Shown here: piece after piece, positions 37,869 through 50,303 of the stretch | Numbering within the stretch: the first letter of the stretch is position 1 | Layout of the letters: each line of letters starts with the position of its first letter | Source: Serilophus lunatus | Lineage: Eukaryota > Chordata > Aves > Passeriformes > Eurylaimidae | Reading direction: 5' to 3' | Length of the DNA: 64,000 nt | NCBI GenBank assembly: GCA_013399895.1 | Contig: VXBA01003720.1 | Coordinates: 347,467-411,466 of the forward strand | Notes under the pieces: generated by a model | Seen by the model: the letters and a program-made list of their open reading frames with translations, nothing else | Told to the model about the DNA's origin: nothing | Database searches by the model: none | Position numbers and translations under genes: made by a program

Positions 37869-40800
37869 ACATCTGAGAGACTGTTACAGTGAATGCAAAG
37901 TAATTTGTTCTAAATAAATAATGAGGCAAAATTATTTATATTTTTAATGTTTTCTACTTTAAAAAAAGCAAGTTATCGCTCTAGTTCAGACTGGTAGTTT
38001 CTAGTTTAGACTGCAAAAATAATGGGTAAAATGCTAAAAAAAAAAAAAAATCATTTCTAGAGAGTAACAGAAAATGTCTGTTCTTCTAAGACTGTTTTTG
38101 AAAATTGTATACAACATTAAATAGTCTTGGTTTTGAACATTCAGCTACGTTTGAACGGCAGCATTGCTCACTCCTACCTGTATGTTTCACACAGTAGTCG
38201 TCACCTCAGGATGTTGTGAGGAGCAGAACTTCATTTATGGAATTGTACAAAGCAAACAGATTTCAACACAAATCAAAAAATGATGATGAGAAGGGCTCAA
38301 GTGAGGAAGTAATTACAGTGGTAACTCTATTCCTGTCAAATCATGTGTGTTTGTGCAGATGATCCTTCTAACAACCCAGGAGAGTGGAGGGTGGTGTTAG
38401 GACCATCTTCCTTCCTCTCTCCTCCCCTTAAATTCTGACATTTAAAAAACAAAAGGAAGCCTTTTCCTGTGGGTCTGTGAGCCGTAGTTGTGAGAAAGCA
38501 TCAAAGCTGTTGCTGCTGTGGATGCTTCTGACTGCATAAAATAGGTTCAGTGTCCATATTAGGACAGTACCTGAGCATTTTGACATCTTCAAAGCACAGA
38601 AGATCACAAGGCCACTCTGAGAGAGAAGATGTTAACAGGCAAGTGATAGTCAAATGCCACTCAGTCGTTTGATTTCTATTTTTATTTGTACTGGCTCAAA
38701 CATTTCCATCAGATTTCAGCCTCCCACTCTGCTCCCCATCACCTTCTCAGCTGTGCCTCCCCAGCTGCTTTTAGAGCCACATGTAAAAGTATATCAGTTA
38801 ATTGAGCCACAATAAATGTAAGCCTGCATGAAAAGTGGGAAGGGGTTGTTTTCCACCTTGAGCAAACTGCACTGAGACTCTCCCAGCTGGAAGTGAGCTA
38901 GCCGTATTTTGGTTCATTGAAAGTCTGGTGAACATCTGTGTACTGCAGCCTGCTGAGGTTTAATGATATTTTACACACTTACCTCTAGTAAATGCAGATT
39001 AATTTCTCGAGGATGTATCTATACATGAAGCTATGTTGAAAAGGCAGCTCCTGAGCACTCCTGTATGTGCAGTGCTGCTTCTGAAGATGCCCCAAAGATC
39101 CACAGCAGGGCAAGGCCAACCCTCAGCCTCTCCCCAGCACAGGAGGGTGTCTGTCCTTATCCTCCCATGGGGCCCATGAGTGCGGGAGTCAGGAGAGCAA
39201 TGCCAGGGGATTGCTGGGGATTGGGATTTGCAACACCTCAACTCAATTTATTCTCTCTCTGACAGCCCATCAGGGGACAAGACTGCCTGGCACAGCCAAA
39301 AGACAAGTTTCTGGCCCAGGGACAACCTGGCCCTACAATTTATCAGAGAGGAAATTACTTTGTTGTAACTTTGGCAGTACCAAATGAATTCACCATGATT
39401 AGTGCATTCCGTGTAAATCCCAGTGGAAGCAATAATGATTTTCAGTTTATTCAAAAAGGTTGATATTTTTCCTGACAAAAAAAATATGACCTAAAAATAT
39501 CTGATGTATTTCTCATTACTTTAGTGACTGTAATAATATGTTTGGAAGAAACACCAATTTTCCTGTCTACTGCTTTTGACACAACAACAATTAGTCATAA
39601 GCAATGTAAAAAAGGCATTACTTAAGAAATGGTGCAAAATACACAAATGTTTCTGTATTCATAGACTAATGTAACCAAATAATGATCTAGCAGCTAACTC
39701 AATTTGCAGAATGGGAGATTTAGAAAATATATCCTGTAAAAAATTCAAATTTCCTGACAGTAAAGAGGCAAAAGAATTGTATCTCATCAGAACAGTCCTC
39801 CCAGAGGAATAAGATATCTTGGTGGCATTCAGGTATCACATCACATAGTGAAAATAACAATGCAGCTCACAGGAAACCACAGCTAGCCTTAGGATAGTAG
39901 TATTAGTCCCGTTACAGGGAGAGAATGTAATCACATCGTATTATCTCTGCATCTTGTCAGTTGGGCTGCTGTATCTCTAGTTATTCAAGTAAATATATAG
40001 AAAAATACATTTGTAAATGTTCTCTTTAATCATTTACTTTATCAGTCTTTGTTAGCACGCTTGTTAGTCACTTCTTTTATTCATTTATTTGATAAACATA
40101 AAAAACTATTATGAAAATGACTACTATTAATATTTCAGAAATTTAAAAACCCTTCACTACAATAACTTTACTGTATCAGTTTTGGACTTTACTTCCCCCT
40201 TTACTCTTCCCAAGTCCTTTCCCCTCGACATTGTACTTACTATTCTCTACACACACGTTATCTTACCTTTGCTGTCCAGTGTTGCAGCATTTTCTATGTG
40301 TATACATCTTCATAAATAATGCAAGGAGGAAGAATCTGCAATCTATCTGTCAGTTCTTATCCAGAGAGTAGGCTCATTCTCCCAGCACCAACAGGTGAGT
40401 CATTGACACACATCACCCTTGTCACACAGACTGGTTCTCTCAGAGTGAGATGCATCTTTCTTATTTTTAATTAGCACCATGTGCTTGTTATATAATTATT
40501 AATTTACTGCCTGTTAAACATAAATTTAATGTGGTTTGGGAGTCTAGATTCCCAAGGCCACCATCTATAGTCTTTGAGGTCTGGGTCTCTGAAGGTCCCA
40601 GGTGAAGATTTTACTCCTTTGTTGGGACTTGGAGTCTTCTCATGAATGATGGGACATGGGTTAGGCTACATATGCTCTCTCTCTCTCTCTTGAGAGAAAT
40701 CCCGAATCCGGCTGCTCTCAAGCAGCATATTAATCTGAGCATGAGCTACAGTTATATGGGTAGAAGACACACGGTCACAGGCCCAGCGCATGCAGTTCTG

Positions 40801-43800
40801 ATGAGAAGTAAGGTTTGGCTCCTGTAAAAGTCAAAAGGATATTTGCCTCTTGCTCAATGCAAAACCAGATTCTACCACAGCATGAGGCTATTTCTCCATT
40901 TGTTTCCTTTTCTTTCAAAATTATATAGTTTCACTCTCCCACTTCTTAATTTCTTATTGGTATTTCTGGAAGACTGGGAACTCTTGATCTGGTAATTTTT
41001 ATACCATGAACACTGAAAAAATAGTTTTTGTTTCATTACCACTTACCCTGCAAAAACTGGGTTTCTGCTGTGCTATCTGCCTTCTAGCTTCCAATTACAC
41101 AAAAAGATACACTATTAAAATGCAGAATAACTTGCACTACTTGCACTTTCCTAAACCCCACTGCTTAAAAGAGTGATTTAAACAGCACCTACTGCATTAG
41201 CTAGACAACTTGGCCTTATTATTTTCTAGAGATAATGAGGATCACGTTATTAATGAAGCTTAATTTACTCACCTCATTTTCCTTGTTGAGTTTCCTCAGC
41301 AACAGACCACAAACAACAAGTGAATGAAGATGGAAATATTTTTTAAAATTCCCAGTTTTTAAAGGAAATGTCTCCAAGACAGAGACTATGCAAATGCTGC
41401 CGTGGTGAGACAAGTCCTCTTCAATGCATCTCATTTACAAAAGTCCCTCTGAGAGCGTCTTGCCTCTGATGCATTGGATCCAATGAGTCCCAGCAGAGCC
41501 GATGTCTAGTAGTGCTGCAGCTTCACCCACTGAAGCTTCTCTCCCTCTGCATATGGGAGCCCTTTCTCAAAGGGTCCTGGAGCGGAAAGTAGGCTTTAAA
41601 TAGCACCTAAGTTAGGAAAACTCACTAAAATGGAGAACTGCCTGCACATAACTCTCTGAGACAGGGTTCGAAATACTTTACGAAGTGTCACACCCAGTTA
41701 CCAGTGGAGACCTGAGTTGTTTAAAATTCACTTTGTTTTACTTGCAGAATTGCTGGGTTCTCATATGGAGCAGATATGTCCAATTATAGATCGTGAAATG
41801 AACACATATAAGTTTCCAGGCCTCTTGAGCCCCTCCTGAAGCTTATAAAATCCTTTGAAGTTAAAACAAAAACAAGCCTTTAGTTATCTTAAGAAAACTC
41901 TGAACAAGGAGCCATACTGTCAGAGAGCAAATTTAACTCATCATCGATTCTATGTTGGCATTCCCATGCAAAATCTTCTGCACACTTTCTCAGGCATCTT
42001 CCCTCTGGATGACTTCTGAAAGTCATCAAGTGAAGATTCATCTGTACCAGGAGTCCAGGAGAATATAATTTCTCTCTTCAAATTCCTTATTTTTAACGTG
42101 GTCCCTACAGCAAAATTGCACTGTTGGGATATTCTGCAAAAATATCACCAAAATATTTGAAATATCTGGTTTAAGAAATACATGAGGAAATCTTATATTT
42201 ATTAAGTTCATCAACAGTTCAGGCTATTTCACACAATAAAGTGACACACCCATCCCCAAATCTGGATTGTACAATGAGACAGAAGTGTTTGGACAAGAGC
42301 TGGCCCTAACAGAATTTAACAAACAGTTTGCAAATCATTTATCATACGCTAATTAAGTTTCCTGTGCTCAGAGAAACCTCCAATCAAAGACAGAAGAGTG
42401 ATTTCTGTATTTCTGTGGGTAAACGAGTGATCTCACATCCATAAAATGCCACTGCTACGGATACTAATGGTAATTTTCACTGATTTGGGAAATCAGGTCA
42501 GCTGTGTAAATCCTCCATGATCAGTGCATCCAGGGTCACTGGCCATGCTCAAGAAGCCCACCAGGCTTCAAAAAACAGGAGTAAAGTGAGCTGTCCTTCT
42601 GAAGGATGGAGGTGGCTTGGTGGATGAGGTAAAGCTGTCCCATTCCCTCATTTGTCAGAGCATATTAGGCTAATTCTGCAGTTTTACACTGGCTGCACCC
42701 TCTCCTGATCCTATGAACAGCATGACAGACCCCAGGGGCACAGATGGTGAGCGACGGGAGGTGAAGTGGTACGTGGTTCAGCTGCCTGTGCCACTCCCCT
42801 GCTGCTGCAGAGACACGCTGCCCACATAGTAGCTGTAAATGAGGAAACCTGAGGGTTGCCATAAATTACACTGCCAACCCTGGGGGCTATTCCAGCAGTG
42901 CTGAGGCACTGCCACCTTGGAGCGAATGCCAAAATGCCAGCCCACAGGCCGTGGAGCTGAGAAAAGGCAGACCCAGGAGCCATGTGCCCCCTGAAGGCTT
43001 CCTGATGCTGAAGAACTCTTCAGAGAGGCAGATGAACCATGTTAAGGGTTGATTTGCATGTCAGTCACTCATATCACTACTTCAGAACTAATGATCTGGT
43101 GCTTTGAAAATATCAGTTGCTACTGAAAATAATAAACAGAAGTTGTATGCATCCAAAGTAGCTAATGCCCATAAAGAGATCATAGAGCATAAAAAGGATT
43201 TCCAAGGAAAAAGATGCATCCATTTGAAGCTCTTGGCAATAACTAAACTCTAGACTGATTTGCTGAAAATTTGCCCCAAAGGCAGCTGAGAGCAGCTCCA
43301 TACATCCCATGTCACATGTCAAAATTCCACTGCCTAAAATGGAAATGGTTCATAAATCACAAATCAGTGCAAGAGCATGCTGAGCAGGAGACCATTAATT
43401 GCATCTTAAAAGAAATAATCTTTTTAACAAGTAAGTTTACAGGGGCTATTGTAACCAGAAGAGAAAAAAGGAAGTTCTTTGTACTGTCCATGAAACAATT
43501 TGCTTTCATCTGTCTTGCCCTCAGAAACCAGTTTCTTCACAGTGTAATATTTCATCCGCTTTAGCAGCTGGAAGGTCATTGTTGAGTTTGTTAATGCACA
43601 AAGTACAGAATCAATGACAGCTGCATCTATATCTGACCTTGGCACAAGCGGGTATACCCTGTATGGAGCATGTTTCATTTGCTAGGGCAACAGTATTTGT
43701 TGCACTTTAAGCCTTTCATTATTGGGCCTCGAGATAACTTTATCTGTTGGGCTTGCTGTACCAACAAGGATTGTTGAGCATTTTGTCATGTGCAGGCCCA

Positions 43801-46390
43801 ATGTCTCTCTAGGAAAATGTATGTTAGTTCTGAATGATGAAAAGCGATAGATTGTCCACTGTATGCATGTGTCTGTATATCAAGTATAATACTATAAAAC
43901 CCGTGTTTTTGCAGATGGAGGTGTTGATTCTGTGAGTGCATGTGCTTCCACAAGGGAGGAGGTGAACTGATGTGACTAACATGTCAAGAGAGAGGCATGT
44001 GCACGCTTGTAAACTTGAAATAGAGAGTAATCATCTACACACACACACTCTCAGGCAGGACTCAAAGCCTGCAGACATTTTAGGATTGACAGCATGCCAG
44101 ACTCTTTAGAGAGATGGTTGGTGAAGGGTATGCTTTTTTAAAACTTGTACAACAAGAATTCCCAGAAGGCAGCCGGTCTGCAGGCAATTAAGAGGAAGCT
44201 GCAGTACCTCTATGTGGGGCACTTTGCTTGTGTTGAGGCAGCACATAGCCGAGTGTTATCACACATGCCACTTCACATGGGACAGTAGTAGCATACCAAA
44301 TCACCACCTGAATTTCTTCGGCATTGCCCCACTGGAGGGTTTTCAGTATCATTTTTGTGTGCAGACTATCCAAGTGCTGCACACCTCTATGCTATGCCTG
44401 GAAGGAACGTGGGTTTTATACTTGGGAAAAAAGAAAGCTCTGTCTTCCAGCAGTCTTTAAAGTTTTCCCCCAGTCATTAAGACCCAATAAAACTGTTAGC
44501 ACCTCTTCAGATATCCTATTTTCTCATACCATCTTGCCTCAATGATTATACCAAGGCAAGGCTCATGCCTCAGACTTGGGACAGTGTGCTACAGTGAGAC
44601 AATTAAAGTCACCGCAAAAGCTGTGCTGAGTACAGGCACGGGCAGGAAGAATGGTTGGGTGTTGGACAAGAGGAACAGAGAGCACACTGGAGCAGAGGAC
44701 AGGTCAAGAACATGGTCACACATTAGGGACAGAGAAGATAAGGAGCTCATTCTGGACCAAGTGCTAGAGGGCATCGAGGGCAGAAGCAGGGTAAAAAAGG
44801 AAGAAATACAGCTTCAGGCTTTGCCAGAAAGAGCTGCAGTGATGATCTCTTCCAGCGTCTGGATGGGGACAAAGCTAGGGTCACAGATGAATGTGACGTT
44901 TATTGGTGCCCTCAGATCAACCTGGAAAAAGGGGCACACTGGCTACCACCAGAGACAGGGACTGAGTGGAGCCAACAACACCGGGGAAAAATAAAAGGAT
45001 AGCACCATCCTGTTGAAATCATATTTAAAAATACAATATGGGTATGAAAACCACAGCTAAATAAAGTGTTGTGTAAATTATAGATAAGAACCGTATTCCC
45101 AGAGACAAGCAGAGCCTTGTTTAAATTAGCACATTGCCTGACAAGTAAGGAATTTGCTACAATAACAACAACACAACTACCCAAAACCAACATTGTGAAA
45201 ATAACTTTGTGAAAAATTTTTGACTGTCTGTTAAGGTCATCAATTAAAGGAATATTTGTGACATAATTCCTCTAAGTTAGTAGTGGTGCAAACCAAGATA
45301 GAGCAACTGCTGGTGAGCCAATATCGGATATTTTAAGTAATATGCCTTTCTTTCATACTACATGTAGACTATAAGAACACATCGACAAAAATCCTTGTGC
45401 ACCTCGTGTATTTTCAGTGATCTTAAATTGATGTGTATGTGATATAACAAGAATTGCTATTGATTCCAATGGTTTCAAATGAGAGACATCATACAGCTAA
45501 GTCCCAAGTGGATGTGGAGTGGAGGAATTCACTTTCAGCGCAATATAAGCACAACGTTTAATTTCATTCCCTTTGGCCTCCCATTCTGGAATATATTAAC
45601 ACTTTGTTTTTTAATCTATGATGCCATGGACATAATAGGCCGCCCAGGCCATTCTGGGGCTGCTTTTCACTCCCTCCTCTTTGGCTTGTTTCTGGATCCC
45701 TTTTTGGGAGACTGAGGGTCCCAATCGTGCTGTCTGAGAACACATGACCTGTTCTTTCTGTGTGATGCACATCTGTTTAAATCCTGCCTCACTGCCTGCT
45801 CATATGACCTCTTCCAGCACTGTCCACCACAAACTTACTGTGGGACTACATTTTTTCATTGTTTACAATTTTACTGCCCCTTCATGTAAGCATCATTCTG
45901 GTTCTTTATTATAAAATACAGTCAAGAGAACCAATTGATCTAAATTATACTCATCATAGTCAACCAAGTTCTCACTACATTGTCTCTCTTCCAAAGACAG
46001 TAATTCCTTGATTTTTTATTCTCCTTGTTAAATACAAGTCCCACCAAACCTCTGTTATTCTTTGTTGAATCTTTTCTAAGTTATATTCTTTCTTGAGATG
46101 AGAAAGAATATTGTAGAAAACCTTTCAGATACATTATTTATATATATATGCATACTCATTCTGTTTGTACTACTCAGTGCAGTAGTTTCTATCTCTATTT
46201 AACAAGCTTTTATGATCATTTAATCAAGATGTGATGTTCACTGCTGCTGTATATCACATTGATACTCACAAACACCTATAATGTTTTCCACAGACACAGC
46301 AACATGTGAATATATGACTTTTTCCAATATTTGCACCTGTTATACTTAATCAGACAAAAATGTGACTTCAACTATATACTTTTAATTATA
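37869..46390. other. Unique sequence, no gene seen; minor simple repeats
   Basis: About 8.5 kb without recognised exon or transposon. Simple repeats are A15 at 38036-38050, (CT)8 at 40675-40690, (AC)6 at 44037-44048 and a TA run at 46138-46149. The longest open frame (44542-44994, 150 codons) is charged and without motif. A 78-codon frame at 45479-45715 is hydrophobic towards its end and is discussed among the findings. Confidence 0.45.
40675..40690 (+). repeat. (CT)8 microsatellite
   Basis: Uninterrupted CT dinucleotides, eight units, followed by a GAGAG stretch that could pair with it as a small hairpin. Confidence 0.85.
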
Positions 46391-46950
46391 TATTTCCTCT
46401 CTCAGCTGCAGATAATTTGGGATGGCAGAGACCTCCGACAGAAGTCTCCTCCCTTGGATTCAATACCCTTGGTTCCTCCAATACAGAGAAAGAGCAAATA
46501 CCTGTAAGTGAAAAGACAACTCTTTATCAAGAAGAAATGCTAATAACAATACTGATAAAACTGGGTTAAACCAACCGATGAGGAGAAACTTCTAAAGCCT
46601 TGCCCACTAGACCAAATCAAGATGGCAGCCTGCCTCTCCCACCCGGGAAAAGGACATGTGGCCACAGGACAGAGACAAGATGGCCACCCTTCCAAGTGGT
46701 TTGCCTTCCCCACATCCAGAAATTCTGGCAGGAGAGGGCAGTTAGAGAGTCAGCACCAGCAGAAATGGCAAATAGCTGGGATACGATACCTGCAGATGCC
46801 TGTGTGGTGCTGGTACAGGCAGTCAGAGCAGGACTGCCACCCTCCCAGACAATTGACAGAACACCTGTTGGACCAAGTAACAAGCCTTGGTTGTTGCAAT
46901 TTCAACGTCCATTGATTGAAGTGGTGTTTGTAGTCCTGTTAAAGTGATGG
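46391..46950. other. GC-richer block with paired YY1-like motifs, possible old LTR
   Basis: Two CAAGATGGC motifs (46618-46626 and 46676-46684), the first matching the YY1 core as CAAGATGGCAGC, lie in direct repeat 58 bases apart in a block that is less AT-rich than its surroundings. Open frames overlap on both strands (115 and 97 codons plus, 88 codons minus) and have no motif. The mix of AT-rich edge (46510-46570) and GC-rich body resembles a decayed LTR on the minus strand, but I found no clear ends or target duplication. Confidence 0.25.
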
Positions 46951-47503
46951 TCAGAGTCTGGATCCATCAAGGCAGTGATGGAAGAAGCCCTGAAACTCAG
47001 AGTTGTATTCACTCAGGTATCAGTGAGAACACTTCTGGTACCTTCCCTGGGGCAGGGAGGTTTACACTGAATGATGTAATACTGTGACTCATAGGATCAT
47101 TTGGGAGTCTTTGACACCTAAGATGTGGCAGCTGTGTCTTACATCAGTGCAGCTGAGTCCATTATGGCCTATCCACAAGAGACAGATACCTTCAGGCTAG
47201 GTGTGAATGTTCTGAACAGCTGAGTCATCTGTGGAAGGAAAAGGAAACACTACCCCACCCTGCAGGATTTGCTTCTTTCCGTATCCTTTTTAATGCCTTG
47301 TTTGTAGCCTGAGGTGGTGGATGTGCACACCTTCAGCACCTGGCCTGGCCACTCTGCAGCTCATTAGCAAAGCACACTGTTGATGGAGCCGTTAGCACCA
47401 ATAGTCCAGTCTCTTACAGCATCTTGGCAGTCACTGCAGGTGGTTGAATGTTTGAGCCATTTATCAACAGCAGTTCAGACTCTAATTTAAAGAAGGTAAA
47501 CCA
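46951..47503. other. Unique sequence, no gene seen
   Basis: No motif, repeat or exon recognised. Confidence 0.45.
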
Positions 47504-47900
47504 TCAAAAAGCCAAAAAGGCATATTTGGAAAAAAAAAAAAAAAGAAATACAAAGTGGATACCAAAATTTTTGTGTAACCCAGGACATTGCTGTAACATC
47601 CCAATCTCTAGAGAGAAAAGATGAGAGAGAGCTCCTCTGCTGCTGCATTTATATTCTTTGGCTACTGTGGCCACCCCTCCCAAGCAGGACATCCAGCTCA
47701 TTGACCACTCAGTGCCCTCCAGGCAAGAGTGAGGGGTGGTGTAGCCAATCAGAGGCTCCAGGGGGTGAGGTGTGAGTGGACTACCAGGCTGGCCCTTTGA
47801 TTGACAGCTTTGCCATGTGCCTTCTGTGGCTACAGGGACCATATATACATCTGAGTTGGTTCTGACCCAGCAAAATATTAATAACTGATCCACTGTCTCC
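47504..47900. promoter_or_regulatory. Promoter-like block, possibly an old LTR
   Basis: CCAATCAG (47745-47752), a strong NF-Y site, has TATA-type boxes about 95 bases away on both sides: TATAAAT reading minus at 47647-47653 and TATATAC reading plus at 47842-47848. TGATTGACAG (47798-47807) is a perfect PBX/MEIS-type decamer. On the minus strand the TATA box is followed by a CT-rich leader (CTCTCTCTCATC), then an A/T-rich end with a 15-base homopolymer, which fits a retroviral LTR read leftwards. Ends and target duplication are not found, and the 129-codon minus frame across it is motif-free. Confidence 0.35.
47530..47544 (+). repeat. A15 homopolymer
   Basis: Fifteen consecutive A at the left edge of the promoter-like block. 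On the minus strand this is a T-run. Confidence 0.85.
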
Positions 47901-50271
47901 TAATTGCCTGATACAGAAATCTATTTAAATTCTTTTAATGGATTTCTTAAAATTTCCCTTAATTTTTACTAATCTGAAATCAAAGTTCCTCAGTTCTTAT
48001 AACAGGCACAGAAGACAGATGTGAGTCTACCATCTGCACAGCATGGGACCCTAGGTTATTATCTGTGTGGTCATGAAGGGCTATGTGCAACCATATTTCT
48101 AATTCTCCACTGCTCATGTACATCAGTGTTTTAAATGGGAAGATACGTGTGAGAAGAAAAACCTTGTACTTTCGGGGAAAAGATGCTGTCAGAGTTTCTT
48201 ATATGGGTCAACAGGAGAGAGGAGTTGAGAAGCAGGGAAAAAAAATATGCATAGGAAGAAAAGTGGGCAGTGGATTTTTCGGATGAGGAAATCACTTACT
48301 GTAATGACATGCTGTCCTCAGGAGATGTGTTCAGACAGGCAATGGTCTGCTCAGTTGGTCTGCTGGGCCAGCACTGCTCAGTGCAGCAACCCATGACACT
48401 GCCACTTCCTGCAGCATGAACTGCAAGGCAGGCAGACTTCCTCTTGGGACTGCCACAGCAATTGCCACAACTGCAGGTGAACTGGTGGCGGCCAGTTATA
48501 GTGACAGGGTTAAAAAAAAAAAAGCCAGGAAACATTTACACTTGGATGGGAACTACCAGATTAGTTCCCTCCACACATTCCTCAAGATGATTTTGGGTGC
48601 ATGCACTCAGTAACATATGCTTTCCATCTGCACCCTATGCCTTTGGGAAAACACACATATAGACTGACTATAGCCACCTAATGTGCGGCCATATGAATCC
48701 TACCCTTCAGGGCTTCTCACTAAACCCTGCTGCAGGCTTAGCCCGGCCACACTGTGCAGAATGCATCAGTTCTGCAGCAACCTCAGAAAATGCCAAGAGA
48801 GGCAGCAAATACTCCTGGTAAGCAGAAAAGATTACAGAGGGCAGATGGTCTAAGGCTTTTAGGTCCTCCCAGGAATTTCTCAGGGTGCCAGTTTAGAGCG
48901 CTGGGCCAATTCTTGAGTATCCTCAAGAATCAATAGGGAGGGAGGCAAATCCATCCTCTCTATGACTATATGAGAAGCACCCCTGTTGCAACACCTACAT
49001 TTGCTGCCTGACATTGGGTAAGGTGAATTTTCTGCCTCTTCATGAACACCTAATGAAACACTTGACTGCTCAGCATACAAAATTGTCCATTCTGCTGTTG
49101 AAGCTGTGTCCCTTTATTTCTTTCGTGTTTTTTACCTGTGACATTTATGTCAAGTCAAGATTTATCTTCTTTGAAGAATATAGTCTTGGTGGATTTTACA
49201 ACATACATTGTAAAATGTTGTGCTGTGGGTTATAGTGTTTGAATATATGCACCTAAGAAGATAATACTGAAAAATTAATTACTTTGTACTGGAAGGCCTT
49301 CTGCACCTCAGGGATCTTCATTAGGATGGACAGAGCAGAGGATTCATTTAAAAAGACAGATGTAACCCAGGTCCTTCAATACAATTCCTATAGACACATC
49401 TTTCAAACAGAGGTTTGCCAAATTAACTTCCTTGTGTAAGCACCAACATCATATTAATTACACTGTAAAATTCATATGCACTCACTCAATATTTGCAAAT
49501 TATATCCTTGCAGCAGAATCCTTTTTTTTTTTTCTTTCTGAACTGCACATGCACATTTTGTGGCCCACAGGAAGTGTATGCTAAAAAGAAATTTAAATAC
49601 CAGCTGGCCTAAGCCTATACACATTTGAAGAGAGCTGCAGTTTACTCAGCTGAATTCATTTCCCAACAGTACATTTAAGGGTAGAATGTAATTTCAAGGT
49701 CTAACGGCTGATAAAGTTAATGCGCACATGGGAGAAACAAAAGGTGCTGTCACTGCTGCAGATAATTCCAGTGCAGATCCATTCACATACACTCCTGTGC
49801 TGAAATGATTCTCCTCAAAAACATGGCATACTTAGCCACATTCCCCAGGGAGCATAGAGGCTGCAAGGAGAGCCAGGGGATGCAGCAGGGTGTGGAGAGT
49901 GCTATGGAGTGGAGGCAAGTGGGTGAAGGAACTGCAAGCCAGTGACAGGGGAACAAGAGGGGCAAATGAGAGAAGGATTTTGCGCAGAGGGTCAGGGCAC
50001 AGAAAACACACTTTTGTAGACAGCTGCAAAGAGGAAAGAGACAAGGAGCAAGAGCAGTAGAATGTGAGAGGACAGGCTGCTGGAGATAGCCTGTGGTCCT
50101 GTTCCTGCCATGAGGACAACCCCCAGATGACACACAGTTGACTCTGCTCAGCCTGGGAAGATATCATCACTCAGTGGCCTCCCTGCATTAAAACTGTCTT
50201 CCCTTCTGAGGGGACCATCTGGTCCCTCATTGCCAAATCCTGTCTGAAGATCAGTTTAAAAATTAACGTCT

Positions 50272-50275
<4 letters not shown>

Positions 50276-50303
<28 letters not shown>
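50276..50303 (+). repeat. T28 homopolymer
   Basis: Twenty-eight consecutive T, the longest homopolymer in the window. It could be the reverse of a poly(A) tail, but the sequence to its right, read on the minus strand, shows no AATAAA signal and no gene I recognise, so a slippage-expanded microsatellite is the simpler reading. Confidence 0.85.

Noticed and set aside
50276..50303. Poly(A) tail of a minus-strand processed pseudogene
   Set aside because: No polyadenylation signal or recognisable coding remnant lies on the side where the gene body should be.
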